A DNA stretch of 35,417 bases from Phycisphaerae bacterium (GTDB lineage: Bacteria; Planctomycetota; Phycisphaerae; UBA1845; Fen-1342). The DNA is taken from positions 1 through 35,417 of the forward strand of contig JANQFV010000053.1 of assembly GCA_028277645.1 (NCBI GenBank). The letters are read 5' to 3'. Below, one piece after another: positions 7,578 to 17,180 of the stretch (positions within the stretch are counted from its first letter, which is position 1; the number at the start of each line of letters is the position of its first letter). Under the pieces are notes generated by a model. The model made no database searches and was not told the origin of the DNA. It saw nothing but the letters and a program-made list of their open reading frames with translations. The translations under genes were made by a program, and so were the position numbers.

Positions 7578-7913
7578 TTAGGTAATCCCTGCGATCGCTT
7601 CGTCAACCGAGGCATACACTTCGAAGAAACGGTCGAGTTGTGTGGTTTGGAGCACGCCCTCGACGAACGGGGAAGGGCTGGCCAGTGCGACGCGTGCTTC
7701 CTGCACGTTCGCCTGCGCGGTGATACGCACCAGTTCGCTCAGTCCGGTGGAGTTCATGTAGGGGACTTTGCTCAATTCGATGATTACGCGCGCCTCGGGA
7801 CTGGTCAGTAGGTTGGTGGCCTCGGCTACCAGAGGAGCGTCATCGTCGCCGATGAGCTCGCCGATCACGTGGATGACTTGCGCATTTCCGCTCGGTTCCA
7901 GTTCGATGTTCAT
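7578..7913 (-). CDS. STAS-domain anti-sigma factor antagonist
   Basis: 111-aa stand-alone STAS protein of the SpoIIAA/RsbV type. It binds and releases partner-switching kinases when unphosphorylated. The central strand-turn KVPYMNSTGLSEL holds the expected phospho-Ser (S55 in NSTGL), followed by the helix SELVRITAQANVQ and the last elements TQLDRFFEVY and SVDEAIAG. I start at ATG 7913 (MNIELEP) because it begins at the first STAS strand and GAGG lies 5 bases before it; the longer frame to 8051 has no family support. No anti-sigma kinase or phosphatase is adjacent, so its partner is elsewhere. It lies downstream of clpX on the same strand with a repeat between them. Confidence 0.88.
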   Translation of the reverse strand: MNIELEPSGNAQVIHVIGELIGDDDAPLVAEATNLLTSPEARVIIELSKVPYMNSTGLSELVRITAQANVQEARVALASPSPFVEGVLQTTQLDRFFEVYASVDEAIAGIT

Positions 7914-8047
7914 TTGCACCTCGACCTGTTCAGCTCGCACAGGCTTCGCCGAGCCGTTCGGCGCACCGCAGGTACGAGAATCTATCGCAAAAGCTGCTCG
8001 ATGTCTGGTTGGGAAACAAAACGCTATTCGGTGACTGGCGTCTCGCC

Positions 8048-8081
8048 CCATCCCCTGCGCCTCCTTGGCAGGGAGGAGGGA
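8048..8081. repeat. GC-rich intergenic palindrome, diverged copy 3
   Basis: CCATCCCCTGCGCCTCCTTGGCAGGGAGG is a diverged version of the units at 3469 and 4691. It lies just past the clpX stop, between clpX and the STAS gene, where the hairpin may end the clpX transcript. Confidence 0.55.
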
Positions 8082-8085
8082 TTGG

Positions 8086-9366
<1,281 letters not shown>

Positions 9367-9386
9367 GCAGTGATACCCTTGCAGGC

Positions 9387-9468
9387 GTGTCGCTAGCGCG
9401 ACACCTAGGTCCCATTTCCTCGGAATCGCGTTCCGAGCCGTTGGTGTTCCTCGATATCGATTCTATCG
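9387..9468 (-). promoter_or_regulatory. three consecutive inverted repeats in the clpX leader
   Basis: Upstream of the clpX ribosome binding site lie GTGTCGC-TAGC-GCGACAC (9387-9404, perfect 7-bp arms), CTCGGAA-TCGCG-TTCCGAG (9419-9437, perfect 7-bp arms) and CGATA-7-TATCG (9452-9468). They do not match the CIRCE heat-shock operator (TTAGCACTC-N9-GAGTGCTAA). They may be operators or leader hairpins; the regulator is unknown. Confidence 0.5.
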
Positions 9469-9598
9469 GCTGGCGCACTCAAATCCAATGTGGCGGGTTT
9501 GGACACGGGGGCTGGAGCGCAGCCGTGCGCGCACACGGCGGTGCCGAGGGGGAAAGCATGGCGCACCACTCGCCGCGCGTCGGCGACCGTGCGTGGAT

Positions 9599-9895
9599 TC
9601 AGTCGTCGGACGTATCGTCAGCAGGACCAGCCGGCTTTGACTCTTCGGACTCCGAGCCGTCATCGCCCAATCCATGTTCGGCCAACAGCGTTGAGCGCAT
9701 CGCGGCGAACTCGGTCGGCGTGATCTCACCCCGATCGCGCATGTTGCGCAAGTCCTGGAAGGTAAACGTCTCCGGACGTTCCTCACGCTGGCTCCAGCGC
9801 TTCACCGCTGTGGCCAGAAAAAAACCCATCAGAGCAAGTACCGCCGCGAGGGCGAACGTGCCCAGGAGGGTTAGCATTTGACTCGTGTCGGGCAT
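9599..9895 (-). CDS. small membrane protein with SHOCT-like tail
   Basis: 98 aa: one transmembrane segment (about residues 8-30, LLGTFALAAVLALMGFFLAT), a basic/charged linker, then a short helical hairpin FTFQDLRNMRDRGEITPTEF that fits the SHOCT pattern (L..L...G.IT..EF...). The tail is acidic and probably disordered. GGAG lies just upstream of ATG 9895. It follows the exported STN-like protein by 20 bases on the same strand, so the two are likely co-transcribed. The function of such proteins is unknown; SHOCT modules are thought to mediate oligomerisation. Confidence 0.75.
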   Translation of the reverse strand: MPDTSQMLTLLGTFALAAVLALMGFFLATAVKRWSQREERPETFTFQDLRNMRDRGEITPTEFAAMRSTLLAEHGLGDDGSESEESKPAGPADDTSDD

Positions 9896-9915
9896 AGGCT
9901 CCGGCGGACCGCCGG

Positions 9916-10707
9916 TTAGGAGCCGACGATCACATCTTCATCGGTCGTCACGTAGCCGCCCAAGCGCTGGTGCACCAGGATGGTGTTGTGCACGATGAGC
10001 AGCCGGCGGAACGCAGTGACGGAACCCTGTCCGCCATTCTCACGCCAACTATCCGGCTCCACCGTATCGCGGATGATCTCCATCAGCGTCTCGATTTGCA
10101 AGTTATCCTGGTTCTGCACGTCCTCGTTCTGATTCTGCTGGTTCTGCTGATTCTGCTGGAACATGCCTTGTCCACCCCCGCCGCCACCGCCACCACCCTG
10201 TCCGCCCTGGCCGAGGCCCTGCGTGACGTCGAAGGCCTGTGTGCGTGCAGCGCGCGGTATGCTAAGCAACAAGTCGGAGACGTCGTAGACCTTGGTGATC
10301 ATCTCCTTGCCCAAGTCCTCTTCGGTAGATAGAACGAGCAACGTTCCGCTGGCGCGATAGGCGAGTTGGATGTCGGAGCCGCCGACCTGGTTCATGAGCA
10401 ACCACAGCACCTGCGAGAACCGCAGGTTGCGGGCTTTGATGCTGACGGAAGCGTCGCGGTCGATCCCCGCGTCTTCGAGCGTCTGCCACCGCACGACGAT
10501 GCTCATGCGGGTCAGCTCGGAGAGCCACTCGACAACCTGCTCGAACGGCTGCTCGACAATCTGCACTTCCGGCAGACGCTGGTTCAGGATTTCGAGCGTG
10601 CGCGGCTGCCGAACGACCATCCGGCCGCGGTTCGATTCCGCCGGAGCCTGAGCCCACGCGACCCCGGTTCCAATGAGCGTGAGTGCGATCGCGAGTTGAC
10701 GGATCAT
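9916..10707 (-). CDS. exported protein with secretin/TonB N-terminal (STN)-like domain
   Basis: 263 aa. ATG 10707 has GAGGAG 7 bases upstream and gives a clean Sec signal (MIRQLAIALTLIGTGVAWAQA); a longer frame to 10764 would bury it. After the cleavage site comes an STN-like beta-alpha module (about 40-130): QPFEQVVEWLSELTRMSIVV, SIKARNLRFSQVLWLLM, then YDVSDLLLSIP. A low-complexity stretch follows, with nine glycines in a row and a QQNQQNQQNQN run (about residues 165-195). The C-terminal part (IETLMEIIRDTVEPDSW... LLIVHNTILVHQRLGGYV) resembles the repeated modules of secretin N-domains, but no secretin pore domain is present. Such stand-alone proteins are common in Planctomycetota; the function is unproved. 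It is probably periplasmic and in an operon with the SHOCT-like gene. Confidence 0.8.
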   Translation of the reverse strand: MIRQLAIALTLIGTGVAWAQAPAESNRGRMVVRQPRTLEILNQRLPEVQIVEQPFEQVVEWLSELTRMSIVVRWQTLEDAGIDRDASVSIKARNLRFSQVLWLLMNQVGGSDIQLAYRASGTLLVLSTEEDLGKEMITKVYDVSDLLLSIPRAARTQAFDVTQGLGQGGQGGGGGGGGGQGMFQQNQQNQQNQNEDVQNQDNLQIETLMEIIRDTVEPDSWRENGGQGSVTAFRRLLIVHNTILVHQRLGGYVTTDEDVIVGS

Positions 10708-10946
10708 GGTGCTACTCCTCGCCGCCCAGGGCATGGCGTACTTTGCCGAGCTTGCGCTGCGCACTAAGTGTAGTCGATTTGTCCACTATTCGGTCCGGCC
10801 CGGTCCGAAAATCGCCACTCCGGACGCTCGTCCAGCCGCCAGCGATCGAGATGTGGTATTGGACGCACTGGCCGCTCGTGGGTTCCCACGGAATCGCGGG
10901 AACCGGACACAGATGGGCGTAGCCCGTCTCGTCGCGCCGGGATTGC

Positions 10947-11768
10947 TCAGTTCTGGGCGACGAGGGCGGCCTGAAGCTGTTTCAGATTCTTGCGAACCAG
11001 GGCCGAATCGCGCCCGTCCGGCTCGCGGTGCAGGTACAACTGGAGGTGCGCGCACGCGCCGCGCACGTCCCCTTTCCGCGTACACACGGCGGCAAGCTCC
11101 TGCAGATGACGCCCATTCTGCGGCTGCAAGGCCGATAGGCGACGCAGAATCGTCGCGACGCGATCTAGCTCACCGCCAGCGAGATACGTGTTGCGCAGGT
11201 GCCGCAACAAGCGTGTCAGTACGCCGCGCGTGCTGACCGGCTGCAAATGCGCTGGAGTGAGCTTGACGCGCCCTTCGAAACGTTCGCGTACGATCGCGCG
11301 ACAAGCCGGGATCGACAACGTATCACCGTCATAGAACGGGTCCACGAGCACGAAGCGCCCGTAGTCGTCGAAGCGGAGGATGAAGTGGCCCGGCAGCGCA
11401 ACGCCGGAGACGGGCCATTTCAGGCGGCGTGCGACTTCGATCCAGATCACCGCGAGGCTGATCGGAATCCCGAGTCCGGTGTCGAGCACGCGGTTGATGT
11501 AACTGTTGTTCGGGTCGTAATAGTCAGAGACGTTTCCCGTCAGACCGTAGCTGTCCACGAGCACTTCGCGCATCGCGACGTAGCGCGAATTCGCGGCCAG
11601 CCCGGGACGTTGGGCACCCACCTCATCTGCCAGCTTGTCGAGCATCGCGACGTAGCGGCCGATATTGACGCACGGATAAACATCGCGTGCCAGGTGTAGC
11701 GCTGCGCAGTCCAGACGTATATGGCGCGTCTCCAACTCCATTAGGAGATCGAACGGATGACGACTCAT
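10947..11768 (-). CDS. SirB1-family transglutaminase-like/TPR protein
   Basis: 273 aa. The transglutaminase-like core (about residues 30-175) carries the family signature YDPNNSYINRVLDTG, GIPISLAVIWIEVARR, LPGHFILRF and VDPFYDG. It retains the His (GHF) and Asp (VDPF), but Ser stands where a transglutaminase would have Cys (GIPISLA), as is usual in SirB1/YchA relatives, so classical activity is unlikely. The C-terminal third is a TPR-like helical repeat (AGGELDRVATILRRL, KGDVRGACAHLQLYL). I choose ATG 11768 (MSRHPFDLL) because GAGGG lies just before it; the frame extends to ATG 11828 without a ribosome binding site. The role of the family is undefined. Confidence 0.88.
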   Translation of the reverse strand: MSRHPFDLLMELETRHIRLDCAALHLARDVYPCVNIGRYVAMLDKLADEVGAQRPGLAANSRYVAMREVLVDSYGLTGNVSDYYDPNNSYINRVLDTGLGIPISLAVIWIEVARRLKWPVSGVALPGHFILRFDDYGRFVLVDPFYDGDTLSIPACRAIVRERFEGRVKLTPAHLQPVSTRGVLTRLLRHLRNTYLAGGELDRVATILRRLSALQPQNGRHLQELAAVCTRKGDVRGACAHLQLYLHREPDGRDSALVRKNLKQLQAALVAQN

Positions 11769-12504
11769 TTCCCTCACCGATGGCCGAAACACGGAAGCCG
11801 TATCATGCTTGGGTACCGGCCCGATCATAACAAATTCGCCGCGCGCGATTCCACCCCCAAAACTACGTAGCGGTTATCAGACCCGCGACGTTGCATGCTC
11901 GCGGGCGAGCGAGCAACAAGCGCTTCGATGCGCGCTGCGAGCCACAGCGCGCGCCGACGAATCGTATCTCGCGCGCGGCGCAAAACATGCGCGTGATACA
12001 GCGATGTATACCGCCATGCGCGCGAAGCACATGTTCCGATAGTAACGAAGCAAGCGCGTGCATCTCGTTGTGCGCGGCGCGATGCGGGCGGATGATGCCG
12101 TTCGCACGCCGGCCTGCAACACCACTCGCGCTGGCGCCCTCACCGCGATGCAACCCGTACACTCAAGCCCTTCGACACGTTCGATATCCTGCGCTGCACT
12201 GACGCCGCGCGTGCTGGAGCGCATTCCCGCGCGTTCTATCTAGCGACACGACAATCCCTTAAGCACGCGCAGCGCATACAGGCCACGCGCGGCGGGATCA
12301 CACACCGCGGATGTCGCGTCAACTTGTGCTCGTAACGCGCACCGCCATCCGGTAAGATGATTCTCAGTTAGCTGGCGATGGGATCGGCGTCGGTACACGC
12401 ACAAATCCTGACGTCACAAAGCATTGGCGCAGTTCGCCGCCCGCAACGGTGCGGCGAGTGCGACGTGTTCTTCATCTGGCAACGTGCTCGAGAGGATCGC
12501 CGGA
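11769..12504. other. long intergenic region with alternating CpG/GpC runs
   Basis: About 0.7 kb between divergent genes. From 11840 to 12340 it is crowded with GCGC/CGCG words (GCGCGC, CGCGCG, ATGCGCGC) in both orientations. All frames give Arg/Ala/Cys-rich, low-complexity translations, so I see no gene. The composition differs from the coding flanks. It could be decayed DNA, a structured RNA or a protein-binding region. The end (12490-12504) holds AGAGGA, the ribosome binding site of the next gene. Confidence 0.45.
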
Positions 12505-14601
12505 ATGCGCAGCGTGACAGCAATCACTATGCTGATCGGAATATTGTCATCAATCGTCACGCCGGGTGCGCTGGCAGCGGACCGCATCGTCATCGCCGAA
12601 CAGCTCACCAACATGTCGTGAGGGGCCGACCCGGTAAGCGCCGGTTCGGCGTTCGACATGCTTCTCAGCCAGCACGCGGACGAGGTCATCGGCTTGCAGC
12701 TCCACGTGCGCGACGGCTGGTTCACCGACTGGGCGGAAGATCGCCGCATCTACTACGGCAACCCGGCCACACCGACGCTGGTCGTCGACGGCCTGGCGCA
12801 GATGACCGGCGTACTCAGCGGTGCGACGGCTACGTACAACTGGTACGCCGGCGAAGTGACGTCTCGAGCCGCCATCCCCACGAACATCACGATCACCGGC
12901 GGCGGCGCGCCGATCACTGCGCGCACGTACCGCTGCACATTTCAGTTCTGCATGGAGCCGACCGGGTCAACACGTACGACGACTTTGAACATGGTCGAAG
13001 TGCTCGACTACTGGCCGCACACCTGCGAAGCGCCGGTTCGCAACGGACTGCGGCAGGCGGCCAAGAGCGCCGTCGTCACACTGAAGCCGGACGAGTGCAT
13101 AACGTTCACAGAGGACTTCACGTTCGACGATACGAGCTGGGACAACCAGCAGGACATCAAGATCGTCGCGTGGGCGCAGGAGACCGCGGCGAGTGGGCCT
13201 GCCGAAGTCTATCAGGCGGCGCAGATCACGTGGCCGTTCCCATCCGATTGCAACAGCAACGGCGTGCCGGACGACATCGATCTCGCGCAGGGAACTTCGC
13301 TCGACGACAACGGCAACGGCGTGCCCGATGAGTGCGAGCGCATCCCGGCGGGTATCGATCTGTGGACCAGCTTTCCCGGCGGCCTGACTGCGCTTGACCT
13401 GACGACCACACCCATCCCGGCGGACTTCTTTGACCCGGGATCGGATCCGTTCACCGGCGCGCTCGAGCTGCGCGGCGAGCCACTGGACACGCTGCCGTCC
13501 GGTGCACTGGGCTTGGCCGACACGGTCGTGGAGCGGCTCGACGACGTGTTTCTACCCGGTTCGCCGTCGGATGACACGACCGCGATTCGCATCGCCGGTC
13601 TGCGGCTGGTAGGCACGACGCCGGCGATTATCGGCTATGCGGGTGGGGCGACAGAGGAATGGGACGTCGAAATCGTCCTCTCGGATATCGCACAGCCTCA
13701 CGGCACGATGACGATCTACCGCGACTGTTTCTCCGGCGGCACGTACGAAGCGACGCTGCCTGTATCACCACGGCTGCTGTTTACGCGGCGGTCCGACCAG
13801 GCGGAGCGCGCCTACGACTTCGGCGTCGAGGGCGTGGCTCCCTGGACGCTCGCGCCGTCCGCCGGGCGCTGGGTCTTCCAGGCCGATCCGGGATATCTGG
13901 CGGCGTCGACCGATCCGGGCGTAACGCTGGACAACAACCTCGACGGTGTATGGGAGACCACGTTGCCGGGCTCGAGCAACTTTGTGCCCGGGATCTGGAT
14001 GCTGCCGTGCGATCCCAACCAAACGGCTGGGCCGAGCGAACAGCGGATGCGCGTGATGCACTACGCCGGCGCTGCGGCTTCGCTCGGATTGGCGACCGCG
14101 CAATTGGGCTGGGCCGATTATGACGTCGACGGCATCGTCGACGACGCGGACAACTGCTGGCTGGATCCCAACCCTTTGCAGGAAGATGGTGACGCCGACA
14201 GCGTGGGCGACGCGTGCGACTTCTGCGTGCAGGTGTACAACCCGTTCCAGGAAGATACGGACTTCGATAGCGTTGGCGACATCTGCGACAACTGCGTCTA
14301 CGTCTGGAACACGAACCAGGTCGATACCGATCAGGATGGCGTCGGCGACGTGTGCGATGTGTGCGGCTCCACGCCGCCGGGCGGCGCTGTCGGGCCGGTC
14401 GGATGTTCCATCGGCGACATGAACTGCAACGGGACAGTGGGCTTCGACGACATCAACCCGTTCGTCGAAGCGCTGATCGATCCACTGCAGTACGAGTTTG
14501 AGTTCCCCGACTGCGACATCCTGACGGCGGATTGCGACGGCGACGGCCAGGTCGGATTCAGCGACATCAATCCGTTCGTCGACCTGTTGCTGGCTGGCTG
14601 A
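12505..14601 (+). CDS. secreted thioredoxin-like/TSP3/dockerin protein with in-frame TGA at codon 39
   Basis: The frame starts at ATG 12505 with AGAGGA 8 bases before it, encodes a Sec signal (MRSVTAITMLIGILSSIVTP, cut near ALAAD), then RIVIAEQLTNMS, a TGA (12619-12621), and stays open for 660 more codons in the same frame. The part around the stop is thioredoxin-like: beta strand RIVIAEQLTN, the TGA where this family has the first redox Cys, helix GSAFDMLLSQHAD, strand IGLQLHVRDG and a cis-Pro loop NPATPTLVVDG. The second CxxC position is Asp (x-G-A-D). Further on are a planctomycetal NGVPDD/NGNGVPDE linker, thrombospondin type 3 Ca repeats (DVDGIVDDADNC and two more) and two dockerin-like EF loops (DMNCNGTVGFDDINPF, DCDGDGQVGFSDINPF) at the C-terminus. 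Either a recent nonsense mutation, a base error, or a selenocysteine codon. A shorter product from ATG 12658 would lack the signal peptide. Confidence 0.8.
12625..12650 (+). other. hairpin immediately after the in-frame TGA
   Basis: GCCGA (12625-12629) pairs with TCGGC (12646-12650); after a C-T mismatch, CCGG pairs with CCGG plus a U-G wobble, around loop AAGC. It begins 4 bases after the TGA and its loop is about 15 bases downstream, close to where bacterial SECIS hairpins sit. However, it lacks the G at the start of the loop that bacterial SelB recognition usually needs, and GC-rich DNA makes such stems by chance. Confidence 0.35.
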
Positions 14602-14778
14602 ACCGGCTAGCGCTGCGTGGGCTCCCCGCGCGGTGCACCGGCCAACACGGCCGACATGACAGACGTAGGGCGGCAGGTGCGAGACGTGCGCTCGCCGTAG
14701 TTCTCGACAATCACCGACAGGTGTTCCGCAAACGTGTGCTAAACTACTGGACAGGGAATCGAGCCCGAGTCCGATGAC

Positions 14779-15201
14779 GTGTCGAGGACGTCAAGCTTGC
14801 CTGCTGAGCCCAGCCAACCGCTGCCCTACGCTGCTTCGCGCCCGCCGCGCAATCCACTGTTGCGTGCTGCGACGTACCCGGCGTTGTACACCTGGTACAT
14901 CTTCTTTGCATCGCTGGACATCATGATCACCTGGCTGATCCTGCACGCCGGCGGACGCGAGGAAAACGCGCTGGCCGACTGGATCATCCGGCAGTTCAAC
15001 CTCCCGGGTGTCGTCACGTTTAAGTTCCTGATGGTGATCCTGGTCATCGCGATCTGCGAGATCATCGGACGGTATCGGCAGGACGTCGGGATGCGCGTGG
15101 CGCGTTGGGCGGTGATTCTGAGCGCTTTTCCCGTGGTGGTCGGCGTGGGCCAGTTGCTCATCGTGGCGCTGGCCGGGCCGGACCAGACGCAGAACGGCTG
15201 A
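14779..15201 (+). CDS. DUF5658-like membrane protein
   Basis: 140 aa from GTG 14779; there is no in-frame ATG before the membrane region and no strong ribosome binding site. A Pro-rich N-terminal tail of about 35 residues precedes three hydrophobic segments: ALYTWYIFFASLDIMITWLI (about 35-57), VVTFKFLMVILVIAICEIIG (about 77-97) and WAVILSAFPVVVGVGQLLIV (about 110-132). The 'D...T..I...GG.E.N.LA' pattern between the first two helices (LDIMITWLILHAGGREENAL) is typical of DUF5658. Integral inner-membrane protein of unknown function. ThiE follows about 30 bases downstream, so they may share a transcript. Confidence 0.72.
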   Translation: MSRTSSLPAEPSQPLPYAASRPPRNPLLRAATYPALYTWYIFFASLDIMITWLILHAGGREENALADWIIRQFNLPGVVTFKFLMVILVIAICEIIGRYRQDVGMRVARWAVILSAFPVVVGVGQLLIVALAGPDQTQNG

Positions 15202-15230
15202 CGCCTCTAATCCCTAGCGTTACACTGATC

Positions 15231-16319
15231 ATGGGGGCAGCATTGACGGCCTGCCCGCGCTGTGAGGCCTGCCGATACGTGAACGAAGACGCACTGCGCA
15301 TACTCGACGTCAATCTCAATCGCGCACGCGAAGCGCTGCGCGTCATCGAGGACTACGCCCGCTTCGTGCTGGACGACCGCGACGCGGCGGCGGCTGCGAA
15401 GCGGTTTCGCCATCAACTGCGCGACATGGCCAGCCAGATCGGCGCGCACGAGCTGCTCGACGCGCGCGACATCGTCAGCGACGTCGGCCGCGCAACGAAA
15501 ACGCCGGCGGAACTTACCCGCGACGATATCGAATCGGTCGTGCGTGCGGCGTTCGGACGACTGACCGAGGCGGCCCGTGGGCTGGGCGAGTTTAGCAAGC
15601 TGGTCTCCGTGGAGATCGCCGCGGCGGCGGAGACGCTCCGCTATGAGGCTTACGAGCTTGAACAGCGTGTCGTGCTGCGCGGGGTGCTGCGTCGTCGTCT
15701 GCGAAGCGCGCAGTTGTACGTTCTGCTGACCGCGCAACTGTGTTCGCGGGACTGGCTGACGACTGCGGAGGCGGCGCTACGGAGTGGGGCAGAAGTCCTT
15801 CAATTGCGTGAGAAGGACCTGCCGGATGCTGAGTTACTGGCGCGGGCCCGTCGGCTGCGCGAGTTGACTGTAGAACACAACGCCCTGCTGGCGATCAACG
15901 ATCGTCCCGACATTGCGCGCCTGGCCCGCGCCAACATCGTTCACGTCGGCCAAGACGACCTGTCGGTGTGCAATGCCCGGCGCATCGCCGGCGGTGCGGT
16001 GCTCGTCGGCAAGAGCACGCATACAACTGAGCAGTTCATGGCCGCGCTCGATGAGTCGCCGGACTACCTCGCCGTCGGGCCGATGTACGCGAGCGACACA
16101 AAGCCGCAGAAGCATATCGCCGGCCCGGATACGCTGGCGGCGGTGCGACCGCATACGGACCTGCCGCTCGTCGCGATCGGCGGAATCACCGCCGGCAATG
16201 CGGCCGCGGTTCGCACAGCCGGCGCGGACATTCTCGCGGTTTCGTCCGCCGTGATATCCGCTGACGACCCGGAGGTGGCGACACGTGCGTTGCTGGCCGC
16301 GTGCGAGGCCTGCGCGTAG
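15231..16319 (+). CDS. thiE: thiamine-phosphate synthase with N-terminal ThiD2 domain
   Basis: Couples HMP-PP and the thiazole phosphate to thiamine monophosphate. Two domains: an N-terminal all-helical ThiD2 domain (about residues 17-150: ALRILDVNLNRAREALRVIE, a DARDIVSDVG turn, LTEAARGLGEFSKL), then a ThiE TIM barrel (about 160-362: LYVLLTAQLCSR, VLQLREKDL with the pyrophosphate-binding R-K, NDRPDIARL, VHVGQDDL, GKSTHT, YLAVGPMYAS, AIGGITAGN). ThiE active-site residues look intact. ThiD2 may phosphorylate HMP/HMP-P, as in the named family. I give ATG 15231; an in-frame GTG at 15279, just before NEDALRILD, fits the domain boundary better and has a distant GAGG, so the start is uncertain. The stop overlaps an alternative GTG start of the exonuclease gene. 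Confidence 0.93.
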   Translation: MGAALTACPRCEACRYVNEDALRILDVNLNRAREALRVIEDYARFVLDDRDAAAAAKRFRHQLRDMASQIGAHELLDARDIVSDVGRATKTPAELTRDDIESVVRAAFGRLTEAARGLGEFSKLVSVEIAAAAETLRYEAYELEQRVVLRGVLRRRLRSAQLYVLLTAQLCSRDWLTTAEAALRSGAEVLQLREKDLPDAELLARARRLRELTVEHNALLAINDRPDIARLARANIVHVGQDDLSVCNARRIAGGAVLVGKSTHTTEQFMAALDESPDYLAVGPMYASDTKPQKHIAGPDTLAAVRPHTDLPLVAIGGITAGNAAAVRTAGADILAVSSAVISADDPEVATRALLAACEACA

Positions 16320-16321
16320 CC

Positions 16322-17092
16322 ATGTCGAATACCCGGCGCAGGTTGGATGAGCTTAAAGCGACGATCCGCCGCGGCAGCGAAGTTCCACCACCGCCGCCAC
16401 GTCCAGCGCCGCGCACGCTTCCCGAAGTCGTCGGCGGGCGAGAAGCGCTGACGCCGGCCGGTGCGTACTGGGAGATCGAGGCAAGCTTCGATACGGTCTG
16501 CCCCGATCATCAGGCCGGTGCGTGCGCATCCGACCAACCTCTACGTTACGGGACGAGCCTCGTGCTGGATCCAGCGCGAACCGTCTTCCTGGACATCGAA
16601 ACGGGTGGCTTCGCCGGCACGCCGGTGTTTCTGATTGGTGTCGTGCTGCCCGACAAGCGGCCGCTTCGCGTACGGCAGTACCTGGCGCGCGACTACCCGG
16701 AAGAGGCGGCGATCCTGCACACGGTGAAGGAGCTGGCGGCGACACGCGACACGTGGGTCACGTTCAATGGACGCAGCTTCGACGAGCCGTTTCTGCGTGA
16801 TCGAGCGACGCTGCACCGCTTGCACATTCCGGCGACGCGGATCCACGTCGATCTGCTGCACACCGCGCGAAGGCTGTGGCGAGCCGATTTGCCGAACTGC
16901 AAGCTGACCACGCTGGAGGAACACATCCTGGGCCGGCCACGTGTGGGTGATGTGCCCAGCGCTGACGTACCCGACCTGTTTCACCACTTCGTCCGCACCG
17001 GCAACGCCACCCCCCTGCGACCGGTGCTGGAGCACAATCAGCTCGACCTTATCTCGTGCGTGGAATTGTTGTTGCGCGTGTGCGAGCAGTAG
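16322..17092 (+). CDS. YprB-type ribonuclease H-like 3'-5' exonuclease
   Basis: 256 aa DEDD-superfamily exonuclease. Motif I is VFLDIETGGFAGTPVFLIGV (Asp and Glu in LDIETGG), motif II WVTFNGRSFDEPFL (Asp), and motif III EHNQLDLIS (His and Asp), giving the full acidic set. The helix LPNCKLTTLEEHILG between them is typical of YprB_RNaseH_2. The N-terminal 60 residues are basic and Pro-rich (RRLDELKATIRRG, PPPPPRPAPR). I take ATG 16322, two bases after the ThiE stop; an in-frame GTG at 16301 overlapping thiE is an alternative, and GAGG lies 13 bases before the ATG. The substrate (DNA or RNA) is not known for these proteins. Cytoplasmic. Confidence 0.88.
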   Translation: MSNTRRRLDELKATIRRGSEVPPPPPRPAPRTLPEVVGGREALTPAGAYWEIEASFDTVCPDHQAGACASDQPLRYGTSLVLDPARTVFLDIETGGFAGTPVFLIGVVLPDKRPLRVRQYLARDYPEEAAILHTVKELAATRDTWVTFNGRSFDEPFLRDRATLHRLHIPATRIHVDLLHTARRLWRADLPNCKLTTLEEHILGRPRVGDVPSADVPDLFHHFVRTGNATPLRPVLEHNQLDLISCVELLLRVCEQ

Positions 17093-17180
17093 TTCGCACA
17101 CCAGGTCCACATCGTTCCAGCATCCGACGTATAATTCCCCGAATTGGCTTGACACCCCGAACCTATCCGGAGTGACCGGA

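Noticed and set aside
10627..10640. Second T-arm look-alike (GCGG-TTCGATT-CCGC)
   Set aside because: It falls in the signal-peptide region of the STN-like gene, and the rest of the cloverleaf is missing.
12625..12650. Hairpin as a proven SECIS element
   Set aside because: It lies at nearly the right distance from the TGA but has no G at the start of the apical loop; reported only as a hairpin.
12658..14601. Taking ATG 12658 as the true start of the dockerin protein
   Set aside because: It would remove the signal peptide and cut the thioredoxin fold, and it has no ribosome binding site, whereas ATG 12505 has a good one.
16941..17180. N-terminal extension of the M28 peptidase frame
   Set aside because: It overlaps the exonuclease gene and would bury the signal peptide, and ATG 17181 has a GGAG.
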